A stretch of 64,000 nt of DNA from Pseudarthrobacter sulfonivorans (lineage in GTDB: Bacteria; Actinomycetota; Actinomycetes; Actinomycetales; Micrococcaceae): assembly GCF_014712225.1 (NCBI RefSeq), contig NZ_JACXBW010000011.1:104041-168040 (forward strand), in the 5' to 3' direction. The translations under genes and the position numbers were made by a program. Within the stretch, counting starts at the first letter, position 1. Every line of letters starts with the position of its first letter. This document shows positions 15,861 through 25,003 of this stretch, one piece after another. The notes below the pieces were generated by a model. The model searched no databases. It was not told the origin of the DNA and worked only from the letters and a program-made list of their open reading frames with translations.

Positions 15861-15977
15861 GCCAAAGTCGGGTATGCGAGTCCTTTCAGCTTCAGCAGCG
15901 CTTTCAAGAGACGGTACGCCCTGAGCCCCCAGGAATACCGGCGGCGACAGCCGTCTGCGGCGATTCAGGACACCTGA
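15861..15977 (+). pseudogene. C-terminal fragment of an AraC-family regulator
   Basis: The last 38 codons before the TGA at 15975 read AKVGYASPFSFSSAFKRRYA and LSPQEYRRR, which is the second HTH and end motif of AraC/XylS regulators. Nothing upstream in this frame looks like the rest of an AraC protein, so only the C-terminal ~30 conserved residues survive. It adjoins a decayed membrane-protein region, which suggests the remains of a regulator-transporter pair. Confidence 0.65.
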
Positions 15978-16070
15978 GAAACATCACGGTTTCCCCTGTG
16001 GCGAACACGCTCCACAAGACGGGATCTGGCACGTAGCATCAAAGTACGTTGTAGCTAGGAGTGTGGCGAA

Positions 16071-18563
16071 ATGTTTGAGCGATTTACGGACCGTGCCCGT
16101 CGCGTCGTTGTGCTTGCCCAAGAAGAGGCACGCATGCTGAACCATAACTATATTGGTACCGAACACATCCTCTTGGGGCTGATCCATGAGGGTGAAGGCG
16201 TTGCCGCCAAGGCTCTTGAGTCCTTGAGCATTTCGCTCGACGGCGTCCGCGAGCAAGTGCAGGAGATCATCGGCCAGGGCCAGCAGGCCCCGTCCGGCCA
16301 CATTCCCTTCACGCCCCGCGCCAAGAAGGTGCTGGAGCTCTCCCTGCGCGAAGCGCTGCAGCTGGGCCACAACTACATCGGCACGGAGCACATCCTGCTG
16401 GGCCTTATCCGTGAGGGTGAAGGCGTTGCCGCCCAGGTGCTCGTCAAGCTCGGTGCTGACCTCAACCGGGTCCGCCAGCAGGTCATTCAGCTGCTCTCCG
16501 GCTACCAGGGCAAGGAAACCACCGGCGCAGGCGTCGGGGCCGGCCAGCCCGAAGGCACCCCCGCCGGTTCGGTAGTACTGGACCAGTTCGGCCGCAACCT
16601 GACCCAGGCTGCGCGCGAGAACAAGCTGGATCCTGTGATCGGCCGCGAGTCCGAAATGGAACGCGTCATGCAGGTTCTTTCGCGCCGCACCAAGAACAAC
16701 CCCGTCCTGATCGGTGAGCCCGGCGTCGGCAAGACCGCCGTCGTCGAAGGCCTCGCCCAGGCGATTGTCCGCGGCGACGTCCCGGAGACCATCAAGGACA
16801 AGCAGCTCTACACCCTGGACCTCGGGTCCCTGGTTGCAGGCTCCCGGTACCGCGGTGACTTCGAAGAGCGCCTGAAGAAGGTCCTCAAGGAAATCCGCAC
16901 CCGCGGGGACATCATCCTCTTCATCGACGAGATCCACACCCTGGTGGGTGCCGGCGCTGCTGAGGGTGCCATTGACGCCGCCTCCATCCTCAAGCCGATG
17001 CTGGCCCGTGGTGAACTTCAGACCATCGGTGCCACCACGCTGGATGAGTACCGTAAGCACATCGAGAAGGACGCCGCGCTGGAGCGCCGCTTCCAGCCGA
17101 TCCAGGTCAAGGAGCCCTCCGTCGCGCACGCGATCGAGATCCTCAAGGGCCTTCGTGACCGTTACGAGGCGCACCACCGTGTCACCATCACCGACGGCGC
17201 CCTTGCCTCGGCAGCCAGCCTCGCCGAGCGCTACATCTCGGACCGCTTCCTGCCGGACAAGGCCATTGACCTGATCGATGAAGCCGGTGCCCGCCTGCGC
17301 ATCCGTCGGATGACCGCCCCGCCGGAGCTGAAGGCCATGGACGAGCGCATCGCCCAGCTGAAGCTGGAGAAGGAATCCGCCATCGATGCGCAGGACTTCG
17401 AAGGTGCCGCATCGCTCCGGGACAAGGAGCAGAAGCTCATCACCGAGCGGTCCGAGAAGGAACGCCACTGGAAGTCCGGCGGCATGGATGACATCTCCGA
17501 GGTGGATGAGGATCTCATCGCCGAGGTGCTGGCCAACTCCACGGGCATCCCGGTCTTCAAGCTGACCGAGGAAGAGTCCTCGCGCCTGCTGAAGATGGAA
17601 GACGAACTGCACAAGCGCGTGGTCGGCCAGGACGAGGCCATCAAGGCACTGTCCCAGGCAATCCGACGCACCCGTGCAGGCCTGAAGGACCCCAAGCGTC
17701 CCGGCGGCTCGTTCATCTTCGCCGGCCCCACCGGCGTCGGCAAGACCGAACTGGCCAAGGCCCTGGCCGAGTTCCTGTTCGGTGAAGAGGACGCCCTCAT
17801 CACGCTGGACATGTCCGAGTACTCCGAGAAGCACACCGTTTCGCGGCTCTTCGGTGCCCCTCCGGGCTACGTCGGCTACGAGGAAGGTGGCCAGCTCACC
17901 GAGAAGGTCCGCCGTCGTCCGTTCTCCGTGGTCCTGTTCGACGAAGTTGAAAAGGCCCACGCGGACCTCTTCAACTCACTCCTGCAGATCCTCGAAGACG
18001 GCCGCCTGACCGACTCCCAGGGCCGCGTGGTGGACTTCAAGAACACCGTGATCATCATGACCACAAACCTGGGCACCCGGGACATCTCGAAGAGTGTTGC
18101 CACCGGCTTCCAGTCCGGCACCGACACCCAGACGGGCTACAACCGGATGCGTGCCCGCGTGACAGAGGAGCTCAAGCAGCACTTCCGCCCCGAGTTCCTC
18201 AACCGTGTGGATGACGTTGTGGTGTTCCCGCAGCTCACCCAGGACGAGATCATCGAGATCGTGGACATGTTCGTCGGCCGGCTGGAGAAGCGCCTCAAGG
18301 ACAAGGACATGGGCATCGAGCTCACGCCCGCGGCCAAGGTGCTCCTGGCAACCCGCGGCTACGATCCAGCCATGGGTGCCCGGCCGCTGCGCCGCACCAT
18401 CCAGCGCGAGATCGAGGACCAGCTCTCCGAGAAGATCCTGTTCGGCGAGATCCACGCCGGCGACATCGTCATGGTGGATGTGGACGGCGAAGGCGACGAC
18501 GCCAAGTTCACCTTTGCCGGCAACGCCAAGCCGCGCATCCCGGAGATCCTCCCGAGCGTCTAA
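16071..18563 (+). CDS. clpC: ATP-dependent Clp protease ATPase subunit ClpC
   Basis: 830 residues, standard for actinobacterial ClpC. Two N-terminal Clp repeats (residues about 5-75 and 80-145, both with [12 protein letters not shown]). First AAA+ module with Walker A GEPGVGKT at 215-222, a UVR motif at about 420-455, and the second AAA+ module with Walker A GPTGVGKT at 552-559. It unfolds substrates for the ClpP peptidase and is essential in mycobacteria. AGGAG lies 10 bases before the ATG. A perfect 14-base terminator follows. Confidence 0.98.
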   Translation: MFERFTDRARRVVVLAQEEARMLNHNYIGTEHILLGLIHEGEGVAAKALESLSISLDGVREQVQEIIGQGQQAPSGHIPFTPRAKKVLELSLREALQLGHNYIGTEHILLGLIREGEGVAAQVLVKLGADLNRVRQQVIQLLSGYQGKETTGAGVGAGQPEGTPAGSVVLDQFGRNLTQAARENKLDPVIGRESEMERVMQVLSRRTKNNPVLIGEPGVGKTAVVEGLAQAIVRGDVPETIKDKQLYTLDLGSLVAGSRYRGDFEERLKKVLKEIRTRGDIILFIDEIHTLVGAGAAEGAIDAASILKPMLARGELQTIGATTLDEYRKHIEKDAALERRFQPIQVKEPSVAHAIEILKGLRDRYEAHHRVTITDGALASAASLAERYISDRFLPDKAIDLIDEAGARLRIRRMTAPPELKAMDERIAQLKLEKESAIDAQDFEGAASLRDKEQKLITERSEKERHWKSGGMDDISEVDEDLIAEVLANSTGIPVFKLTEEESSRLLKMEDELHKRVVGQDEAIKALSQAIRRTRAGLKDPKRPGGSFIFAGPTGVGKTELAKALAEFLFGEEDALITLDMSEYSEKHTVSRLFGAPPGYVGYEEGGQLTEKVRRRPFSVVLFDEVEKAHADLFNSLLQILEDGRLTDSQGRVVDFKNTVIIMTTNLGTRDISKSVATGFQSGTDTQTGYNRMRARVTEELKQHFRPEFLNRVDDVVVFPQLTQDEIIEIVDMFVGRLEKRLKDKDMGIELTPAAKVLLATRGYDPAMGARPLRRTIQREIEDQLSEKILFGEIHAGDIVMVDVDGEGDDAKFTFAGNAKPRIPEILPSV

Positions 18564-18572
18564 CCAGCATCA

Positions 18573-18618
18573 GCGAAAGCCCCGCCAGCTCCACAAAAGG
18601 AGTCGGCGGGGCTTTCGC
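18573..18618 (+). terminator. clpC terminator
   Basis: Perfect 14-base arms 18573-18586 and 18605-18618 around an 18-base loop, beginning ten bases after the stop codon. Confidence 0.88.
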
Positions 18619-18697
18619 CGTTTAATGGCGCCGGTACGGGAGCGCCCCAGCCGAGAGCGCGCAGCCACGTCGCCGCTGGTGTCGCCGCTCCGCCTCG

Positions 18698-18703
18698 TAG
18701 GAT
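18698..18703 (+). promoter_or_regulatory. -10 box of the argA-like gene
   Basis: TAGGAT, six bases before the GTG at 18710; predicts a leaderless transcript. Confidence 0.6.
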
Positions 18704-18709
18704 TGACCT

Positions 18710-19219
18710 GTGACTGACTCCTTCGATATCCGTCCTGCCCGTACCAACGATGTGTCCGCTATCAAAAGACTGGTGGCGCCGCTGGCGGAACAACGGATCT
18801 TGATGGCCAAGGAGACGGTTGCCTATTACGAGAGCCTGCAGGAGTTCCGGATCGCCGAATCGGCCGATGGCGAGGTCATCGGCTGCGGTGCCCTGCACGT
18901 GATGTGGGAAGATCTGGCCGAGGTGCGCACCCTGGCTGCCTCCGACGCCTGGCGCGGCAAGGGGGTGGGTCACGTGCTGGTGGAAAGCTTGCTCGAGGAG
19001 GCGCGGGCGCTCGGCGTGGCCCGGGTCTTCTGCCTCACCTTCGAAGTTGACTTCTTCAAGCGCCACGGCTTTGAGGTCATGGCGGACCAGTCGGCGGTGG
19101 ACCCGGCGGTCTACTCCGAGCTTCTCCGCTCCCATGACGAAGGCATCGCCGAATTCCTCGACCTGGCGCGGGTGAAGCCCAACACCCTCGGCAACACACG
19201 CATGATCAAGTTCCTCTAA
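18710..19219 (+). CDS. GNAT acetyltransferase, amino-acid N-acetyltransferase (ArgA-like)
   Basis: 169-residue single GNAT domain. The acetyl-CoA site is VRTLAASDAWRGKGVGHVLV, with the R/Q-x-x-G-x-G/A pattern as RGKGVG. DFFKRHGFEVM is the C-terminal GNAT block. The form matches the short N-acetylglutamate synthases of actinobacteria (Rv2747 type) that start arginine synthesis without the kinase domain of E. coli ArgA. GTG start, with TAGGAT six bases upstream and no ribosome site. No arginine gene is nearby. Confidence 0.85.
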   Translation: MTDSFDIRPARTNDVSAIKRLVAPLAEQRILMAKETVAYYESLQEFRIAESADGEVIGCGALHVMWEDLAEVRTLAASDAWRGKGVGHVLVESLLEEARALGVARVFCLTFEVDFFKRHGFEVMADQSAVDPAVYSELLRSHDEGIAEFLDLARVKPNTLGNTRMIKFL

Positions 19220-19386
19220 AGTCCAGAGGCGCGGCACCTTTCCGGCTGCCGCCGCGATTTCCGCGCCGCGGCGCCGCGATGCACCTGCCGCGGTACGCCG
19301 TCGTCGTCCAGCGTCATGTCCGCCCAAAACCTTGGCGTTAGTCGAGTTGATGGATAAACTGATGGGGCCGCAGTTTGGGGCCTGCC

Positions 19387-19420
19387 GGTAAGGGACAGTC
19401 ATTGGGGGCTGTCCCTTACC
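19387..19420. repeat. Strong hairpin upstream of dhaK
   Basis: GGTAAGGGACAG (19387-19398) pairs perfectly with CTGTCCCTTACC (19409-19420) over a 10-base loop. It lies 168 bases after the acetyltransferase stop and 96 before dhaK. Without a T-run it could be a terminator, an operator or a leader structure. The rest of 19220-19515 shows only GC-rich text and a GTAGGGT-like box near the dhaK leader. Confidence 0.6.
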
Positions 19421-19515
19421 CATGCCCGGAAAGCCGCAGGCTACCCGAGTTCCATCCGCGGTAGTAGGGTCAAAGTGCAATCCTCTAGCACGAGCCCACA
19501 CCCAGGAGTTCTGCC

Positions 19516-20517
19516 ATGAAAAAGCTCATCAATGATCCACGCTCCGTAGTCGACGAGTCTGTAGAAGGCTTCGGCCTCGCCCACGCCGACCTCGTCACCG
19601 TCAGTGCCGATCCTAAGTACGTCACGCGCAAAGACGCGCCTGTGTCAGGAAAAGTCGGACTCCTTTCCGGGGGTGGCAGTGGCCATGAACCGCTGCACGC
19701 CGGTTATGTCGGGCGGGGAATGCTCGACGCCGCCGTGCCGGGGGCGGTGTTCACCTCACCCACGCCGGACCAGATCCTTCCGGCGACGCTCGCCGTTAAC
19801 TCGGGTGCCGGCGTCGTCCATATCGTAAAGAACTACACCGGTGACGTTTTGAACTTCGAGACGGCCGCCGAACTGGCGCAGGCCGAGGGCGTGGAGGTCC
19901 GCACGGTCCTCGTCAACGACGACGTCGCCGTGGAGGATTCGCTGTATACCGCCGGACGCCGCGGAGTGGGTGGAACTGTCCTCGTGGAGAAGATCGCCGG
20001 CGCCGCGGCTGAACGAGGCGACAGCCTGGATGCCGTGGCCGCAATCGGCGACCACGTCAACAGCAATGTCCGCACCATGGGCGTCGCTCTGACGGCGTGC
20101 ACCGTGCCACACGCCGGCTCGCCGAGCTTCGACCTGGCAGAGGACGAGATCGAGATCGGCATCGGAATCCACGGTGAACCCGGCCGGCACAAGATCCCGA
20201 TGGAGAACGCGGACGGCATCACCGACCGGTTGTTGGAGCCTGTCCTCAGCGACCTTGGCATTGCCAGTGGTGAGAAGGTCCTGCTGTTTGTCAATGGAAT
20301 GGGCGGTACCCCGCTGAGCGAGCTGTACATCGTCTACCGCCGCGCGGTTCAGGTGCTCGCGGAGCGGGGCGCCACTGTGGAGCGCTCACTGGTGGGAAAC
20401 TACATCACCGCATTGGAAATGCAGGGCTGCTCCATCTCGGTACTGCGGCTCGATGACGAACTGACACAGCTGTGGGACGCCCCCGTGCACACGGCCGCGC
20501 TGCGGTGGGGCGTGTGA
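19516..20517 (+). CDS. dhaK: PTS-dependent dihydroxyacetone kinase, DhaK subunit
   Basis: 333 residues. Binds dihydroxyacetone covalently through a His (hemiaminal) and passes it to DhaL for phosphorylation to DHA phosphate. The substrate loop [20 protein letters not shown] and [12 protein letters not shown], which carries the DHA-binding His, are intact. AGGAG precedes the ATG. First gene of a tight dhaKLM operon. No Dha-specific regulator and no PTS enzyme I is encoded here, so phosphate must come from general EI/HPr. Confidence 0.97.
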   Translation: MKKLINDPRSVVDESVEGFGLAHADLVTVSADPKYVTRKDAPVSGKVGLLSGGGSGHEPLHAGYVGRGMLDAAVPGAVFTSPTPDQILPATLAVNSGAGVVHIVKNYTGDVLNFETAAELAQAEGVEVRTVLVNDDVAVEDSLYTAGRRGVGGTVLVEKIAGAAAERGDSLDAVAAIGDHVNSNVRTMGVALTACTVPHAGSPSFDLAEDEIEIGIGIHGEPGRHKIPMENADGITDRLLEPVLSDLGIASGEKVLLFVNGMGGTPLSELYIVYRRAVQVLAERGATVERSLVGNYITALEMQGCSISVLRLDDELTQLWDAPVHTAALRWGV

Positions 20518-20519
20518 CG

Positions 20520-21152
20520 ATGCTGCTCGACGTTAAGTGGGCCGTGAGATGGCTGACGATGTGCGCCGAGGCGATGGCCGAAAACAGGGTGTGGCTCATT
20601 GAGCTGGACCGTCCGATAGGCGACTCGGACCACGGCGAGAATATGGACCGTGGATTCCAGGCCGTGCTTGAAAAACTCGCAGAGACGCCGCCGGAGACAC
20701 CGGGCGCGGCCCTGAAGCTGACGGCCATGACCCTGATGTCCAAGGTGGGCGGCGCCGCCGGCCCGCTTTACGGTACAGCCTTCCTGCGGGCCGCCACTGC
20801 CTTCGGCGATGCCCTCGAAGTTGATCCCGCAGGGCTGGCTACTGCGTTGGTGGCCGCCCGCGACGGCATCGTGGCCAGGGGCAAAGCCGAGTCCGGTGAC
20901 AAGACCATGGTGGACGCCTGGACCCCGGCCGCTGAGGCGGCCCAGGCAGCCGCCGCGGACGCAACGGGCAATGTCCTGGCCGTGCTGGTGGCCGCGGCCG
21001 AAGCCGCCGAAGCAGGCGCGGTGGCGACAGATCCGCTGGTGGCGCGCAAAGGCCGCGCCAGCTATCTGGGGGAGCGCAGTGCCGGCCACCGCGACCCGGG
21101 TGCCGCCTCCAGCGCCCTGATCCTCCGGGCCGCCGTCGGGGCCGCTGCATGA
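20520..21152 (+). CDS. dhaL: Dihydroxyacetone kinase, ADP-binding subunit DhaL
   Basis: 210 residues from ATG 20520, two bases after dhaK. DhaL keeps tightly bound ADP, which DhaM re-phosphorylates, and transfers phosphate to DHA on DhaK. The Mg-ADP aspartates are in RPIGDSDHGENMDRGF and the nucleotide loop is MSKVGGAAGPLYGTAF; DKTMVDAWTPA is the third conserved block. The stop overlaps the dhaM start as ATGA. Confidence 0.96.
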   Translation: MLLDVKWAVRWLTMCAEAMAENRVWLIELDRPIGDSDHGENMDRGFQAVLEKLAETPPETPGAALKLTAMTLMSKVGGAAGPLYGTAFLRAATAFGDALEVDPAGLATALVAARDGIVARGKAESGDKTMVDAWTPAAEAAQAAAADATGNVLAVLVAAAEAAEAGAVATDPLVARKGRASYLGERSAGHRDPGAASSALILRAAVGAAA

Positions 21153-21841
21153 CGGTACGCCTGGTGGTGGTTTCCCATAGTGAAAAGATCGCCGACGGCG
21201 CCGTGCAGCTCGCCGCGCAGATGGCGCCTGACGTTGTGATGATCGCCGCCGGGGGCACTTCGGACGGCAGGATTGGAACAAGCCTGGAGAAGGTCATGTC
21301 CGCGCTGGACCAGGCCGCCGGCGGCGACGGCGTCGTGGTGCTGACCGATCTTGGCTCTGCAGTGATGACGGCGGAATCGGCGCAGGAACTCGCGGAGGAC
21401 CCCTCCGCGGTGCTCCTCGCGGACGCGCCCCTGGTGGAGGGCCTGGTGGCTGCCGCCGTAGCGGCCCAGGGCGGCGCCGACCTGATCGCCGTCAAGCGGG
21501 CCGCTGAGGCCGTTTACGGGTCGGGGGACTCCGGGGCGTCGCCGGTCAGCTCAGTCGCGGAAGGCTCGGTGACCGGGCCCGGGCCGGAATTCACCGGGGA
21601 TTTTGAACTCATTAACCAGGCCGGCATGCATGCCCGCCCGGCAGCCAAAGTTGCCGGCGGGCTGTCATCCATGAACGCCGATGTCACCATCAACGGCGTG
21701 GATGGTGCCTCCATGACTGCGCTCATGACGCTTGCCGCCGGCAAGGGATCCTTGCTCCACGTCGAGGCCTGGGGACCGGACGCGGAGCGCGCACTGAATT
21801 ACGTTGGCGGTTTGGTGCAGGCTGGATTCGGCGAGCCGTAG
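21149..21841 (+). CDS. dhaM: PTS phosphotransfer subunit DhaM (EIIA-Man plus HPr domains)
   Basis: 230 residues. The EIIA(Man)-like domain (1-125) carries the phospho-His at His10 in VVVSHSEKIADG. After a linker of about 25 residues comes an HPr domain with the active His161 in NQAGMHARPAAKVAG. The enzyme I-like third domain found in E. coli DhaM is missing, as in many actinobacteria. It takes phosphate from EI/HPr and passes it to ADP on DhaL. A short GC hairpin (GCCCGG/CCGGGC at 21851-21866) follows as possible terminator. Confidence 0.95.
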   Translation: MTVRLVVVSHSEKIADGAVQLAAQMAPDVVMIAAGGTSDGRIGTSLEKVMSALDQAAGGDGVVVLTDLGSAVMTAESAQELAEDPSAVLLADAPLVEGLVAAAVAAQGGADLIAVKRAAEAVYGSGDSGASPVSSVAEGSVTGPGPEFTGDFELINQAGMHARPAAKVAGGLSSMNADVTINGVDGASMTALMTLAAGKGSLLHVEAWGPDAERALNYVGGLVQAGFGEP

Positions 21842-21942
21842 CCGTGGAGAGCCCGGCGCTCCGGGCCTCACACCGCAAGGCTGCAAGGCTGCATCGGCCG
21901 TGGGCACGCCGTTGAAGGGCCCGATCAAAGTTCCTTGAGGCG

Positions 21943-22212
21943 TCAGCGCAGCCGCAGCGGGTGCGTGCCCAGGGTCAGATATGTGCCGGCACCCATCAGG
22001 AGGAAGCCGCCGACGCCGACGACGACGAGTTGCGTGCTCACTCCCGTGATCAGCACGATCAACCCAATCAGGCACAGCACCAACCCGAGATAGGCCTTGG
22101 CCCTGAGCCTGACGGAACCCGACGAGAGTCTTTGCGCGAGCTGCGGGTCGTCCGCCGCGAGATCCGCCTCCAGCTCTTCCAGCTGTTTGCGCTCCCGATC
22201 TGATAGTGGCAT
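21943..22212 (-). CDS. DUF3040 membrane protein
   Basis: 89 residues. MPLSDRERKQLEELEADLAA is the signature start of the actinobacterial DUF3040 family, followed by two membrane segments (about 42-60 and 63-83). The ATG at 22212 is preferred to one 14 codons earlier because of this family start and GGGGG upstream. Function unknown; in other actinobacteria such proteins often sit near cell-division genes, which is not the case here. Confidence 0.88.
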   Translation of the reverse strand: MPLSDRERKQLEELEADLAADDPQLAQRLSSGSVRLRAKAYLGLVLCLIGLIVLITGVSTQLVVVGVGGFLLMGAGTYLTLGTHPLRLR

Positions 22213-22390
22213 CGGAACCCCCGTCTGGCGTCCTGTGAACACGAAATCTAACATTCTCTGTGTTAGTAAGGCTGACGGTAGGAGTGTTCCCTGAGGAAGT
22301 CAAGAGCAGGCCATGGCAGATGCCAAGGCCCGTGGAAACCCCGCGCAACCGCTCGGGAATGCCCGGATTGTTCCCCGAAAAGGGTGGGAC

Positions 22391-22882
22391 TTACGCCGGT
22401 CCCGCTCGCAACCCCTCGGCGTCGAGCACTACAGAGGCGGTGACAAACCGCCCGCACTGTTCGCCGTAGGGGAAGGCCCCGCGGGGCCGGAATTCCAGCG
22501 TGCGCACCGGCAGTGGCTGGCCGTCGCGGGAAATTCCGGTGGCTGTCACCGCCATGGAAGACTCGGTGAGTGAGTCCAGGAACAGCATGCCGATCAGCGT
22601 TCCGTCGGGTGATGCCGTGGCGGAGCATACGCCGTCGGGACTGCAGCCCTGGTCCACAGAAACTGAGCCTGGGCGGAGTTCCACGGCGTCTTCCCTGCAC
22701 ACCCCGTCCTGGCACGCCTTCAGCCGGAGCGTCCCCACGTCCGGCACATAGGAAACTGGAATGGTCACCGAGACCACGGACGCCTGCGCGATCGCCGGGC
22801 AAGGCGTCGGGCCCTCGTAGTAGTAGCAGGAGGTGAGGACCGCCGTCGTCATTACTGCCAGAAGCAGCCCGGACTTGCGCAT
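22391..22882 (-). CDS. Putative lipoprotein
   Basis: 163 residues. The signal peptide MRKSGLLLAVMTTAVLTSC ends in a lipobox (LTSC, Cys19), then YYYEGPTPC. The mature domain has four more cysteines and beta-strand-like text, with no family I recognise. It probably sits on the outer face of the membrane. TACGCT lies five bases before the ATG, so a leaderless start is possible. It is on the same strand as two DUF3592 genes upstream. Confidence 0.8.
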   Translation of the reverse strand: MRKSGLLLAVMTTAVLTSCYYYEGPTPCPAIAQASVVSVTIPVSYVPDVGTLRLKACQDGVCREDAVELRPGSVSVDQGCSPDGVCSATASPDGTLIGMLFLDSLTESSMAVTATGISRDGQPLPVRTLEFRPRGAFPYGEQCGRFVTASVVLDAEGLRAGPA

Positions 22883-22919
22883 ACTTCAGCGTAGGACCGG
22901 GCCCCCGGCGGCCGCACGG

Positions 22920-23351
22920 CTACCAGGAAAGTGAGCCAAACATTGTTATGGCTCCAGCGCCAAAGAGCACCAGAATGAGACCTGTGGCCAGCCGGCCCCG
23001 GGCCACGAAAAACACAGGCAGGGTGGATTCGGCCGGATTGGCCGGGTTGTAACGAACAGCGATGGACTGGCCGATGACTGCCTGGTCCTGGCTGTAGCTA
23101 TCGGACTGGCCCAGCCAGCGTTTGCCGCCGGCGTCGTCGAATTCGTACGACGGCGCAAACCGGTCCCTGCCGTTGCTTCCGGGGCCGTCCTTGCCGTGCA
23201 GGTTGCCGGTGACGGTCGCGGCGGCCTCCGACCAGCCGGCCATGGACCGTTTCCGGCGCAAGGATGCAGCCAGTGACAGGGCCGCGAGGATAAGGCCCAG
23301 GACAAGGAAAAGCCCGGGCAGCACAACAAAGATCAGCTTGATGGAATCCAC
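22920..23351 (-). CDS. DUF3592 membrane protein, copy 2
   Basis: 143 residues from GTG 23351. Two membrane segments (about 7-28 and 115-138) flank an outside beta domain with the DUF3592 features: WSEAAATVTGNL, then YNPANPAESTLP. It is a paralog of the next gene upstream, starting three bases after its stop, so the two are co-translated. Function unknown. Confidence 0.85.
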   Translation of the reverse strand: MDSIKLIFVVLPGLFLVLGLILAALSLAASLRRKRSMAGWSEAAATVTGNLHGKDGPGSNGRDRFAPSYEFDDAGGKRWLGQSDSYSQDQAVIGQSIAVRYNPANPAESTLPVFFVARGRLATGLILVLFGAGAITMFGSLSW

Positions 23352-23354
23352 GGC

Positions 23355-23786
23355 TCAGCCCAGTGGGAAGTTGCCGGCAACCCAGAACAGCAGCAGGGAA
23401 AACAGGGCGAAGAACGGCATCAGGCATCCGAGGATCGCCTTGGAATCCGACGACATCTGAAACGACTGGTTGGGGTTTGCGGGGTTGTACGCCACCTCCA
23501 CCGGCGTTCCCGGCACCTGTTGGTTACGGTACGACACCTCCGATTCGCCGGCATAGAGAATCCCGTTCGGGGTTGCGAACTGATAGGTGGGATAGAAGCG
23601 CCGGCTTCGCGATGAACCGCCGCTGCCACCGCTCCAGCCCCCCACGTTGCCGGTTACAGTGGCCTGGACCTTTGGCCAGCCAGCGATCAGTTGCTCGTGG
23701 CGCTTGGTCTTCCGCAGCGTATGGAGCAGCGCGAAAATGGCCCCCGCCACCCACAACACCGCAATGGTGTACAGCACGATTCTCAT
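23355..23786 (-). CDS. DUF3592 membrane protein, copy 1
   Basis: 143 residues from ATG 23786 (GGGGGAA just upstream; a TTG one codon earlier is less likely). Same plan as its neighbour: membrane helix (3-20), a domain with GWPKVQATVTGNVGG and AYNPANPNQSFQMSS, and a C-terminal helix (FFALFSLLLFWVAG). The tandem pair arose by duplication. Function unknown. Confidence 0.85.
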   Translation of the reverse strand: MRIVLYTIAVLWVAGAIFALLHTLRKTKRHEQLIAGWPKVQATVTGNVGGWSGGSGGSSRSRRFYPTYQFATPNGILYAGESEVSYRNQQVPGTPVEVAYNPANPNQSFQMSSDSKAILGCLMPFFALFSLLLFWVAGNFPLG

Positions 23787-23849
23787 CAAATTCCCCCGGT
23801 TCGAGTCACCAGAAAGTATGCCATCCGGCCTGAGACTCCCCCAAAGTGC

Positions 23850-24821
23850 CTACCCCGGCAGCCGGTAGCCGCCCTCGTGGAGCTCGGCCAGGCCGTCGCC
23901 GAGGAGTCCGGCCAGCGCACGTTCCAGCTGCTCGGGGGCAGAGTTCAATCGGTGCAGCGCCGCCAGCGGCACACCGACACCGTCCGCCTCGAAGCCCAGG
24001 TCTGCCGGCTCCTGCTGGAACATTTCCGCCGGCACGGGGCTGTCCGCGAGCCGCAGCACCGCCAGCACCGCGCCGCGGACCTGGCGGTCCGTGCCGTGCC
24101 ACGCCTGGCCCTTGGGGACGTACGACGGCGGCGGCTCACCGGCCGCCAGCCAGGCGCAGGAGTCACGCACCGGGCAGGCCGCGCACTTCGGCGCCCGCGC
24201 CGTGCACACCAGTGCCCCCAGCTCCATGACCGCAGCGTTCCAGCGGACGGAGGTCCCGGCGTCGTCCGGCAGCAGTTCCGCCGCGAGCCGCATCTCCGTT
24301 GCGCTCAGGGACGGTGCGGGGAGTGCGACGCCGGAAAAGAGGCGCGCGTGAACGCGCCGGATGTTGGTGTCCACCACGGTTTCCCGCCGGCCGAAGGCAA
24401 AGGCGGCAACGGCCGCGGCCGTGTAGCTGCCCACCCCGGGCAGTGCCAGCAGCTCGGGAAACGTGCCGGGGACCTTGCCGCCGTGATCGCGGACGATGGC
24501 GGCGGCCGCCGCATGCAGGCGGAGCGCACGGCGGGGGTAGCCGAGCCGGCCCCATGAACGGACTGCTTCGCCGGCGGGTTCACCGGCAAGCCCCGCCGGG
24601 CCGGGCCACCGCTCCAGCCATTCCCGCCAGACCGGCAGCACCCGCACTACGGGCGTCTGCTGCAGCATGACCTCACTGACCAGGACGCCCCACGCCGCGC
24701 AGCCCGGTTCGCGCCAGGGAAGCTCCCGGGCGGTCTCCGCGAACCAGCCCGTGATCCGACGGTGCAGTTCCGCGAGTTGCAGCACGTCAGGAGTGGTTTC
24801 GGGCGCGCCGCCCGCGGGCAT
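23850..24821 (-). CDS. mutY: A/G-specific adenine DNA glycosylase
   Basis: 323 residues from ATG 24821; longer starts up to 24914 are open but are outside the family pattern. Removes adenine paired with 8-oxoguanine. Catalytic Glu50 in SEVMLQQTPVVR, helix-hairpin-helix LPGVGSYTAAAV with Asp151 in VVDTNIRRV, and a 4Fe-4S cluster C-x6-C-x2-C-x5-C at Cys206, 213, 216 and 222. A C-terminal domain of about 90 residues stands in place of the larger NUDIX-like domain of E. coli MutY. No clear ribosome site at any start. disA lies nearby, as in other actinobacteria. Confidence 0.93.
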   Translation of the reverse strand: MPAGGAPETTPDVLQLAELHRRITGWFAETARELPWREPGCAAWGVLVSEVMLQQTPVVRVLPVWREWLERWPGPAGLAGEPAGEAVRSWGRLGYPRRALRLHAAAAAIVRDHGGKVPGTFPELLALPGVGSYTAAAVAAFAFGRRETVVDTNIRRVHARLFSGVALPAPSLSATEMRLAAELLPDDAGTSVRWNAAVMELGALVCTARAPKCAACPVRDSCAWLAAGEPPPSYVPKGQAWHGTDRQVRGAVLAVLRLADSPVPAEMFQQEPADLGFEADGVGVPLAALHRLNSAPEQLERALAGLLGDGLAELHEGGYRLPG

Positions 24822-24991
24822 GGCTGGGGAAAGGGTTGTAGCGTCGATCCCCACACTGTAGTTGATTCGTGCCCTGTAGTTGATGCGTGGCGGCGCATGC
24901 CAAGGTGCGCCCAAGGCAGCCGCCGGCGAAGTGTGACCTTAGCGTTGGGCGGGTAACGGCGTGGTGGCCGGGCAGAAACGGGCCGGTTCTC

Positions 24992-24997
24992 TAGCCT
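24992..24997 (+). promoter_or_regulatory. -10 box of the gene at 25004
   Basis: TAGCCT, six bases before the ATG at 25004; predicts a leaderless transcript, though AGAAGG in between could also pair weakly with 16S rRNA. Confidence 0.5.
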
Positions 24998-25003
24998 AGA
25001 AGG

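Noticed and set aside
15990..16070. Possible ClgR operator before clpC
   Set aside because: GCG and CGC half sites occur near 16001-16012, but spacing and flanks do not match the ClgR consensus I know.
15984..17960. 658-codon minus-strand open frame opposite clpC
   Set aside because: Shadow of the ClpC reading frame; its text has no family motifs.
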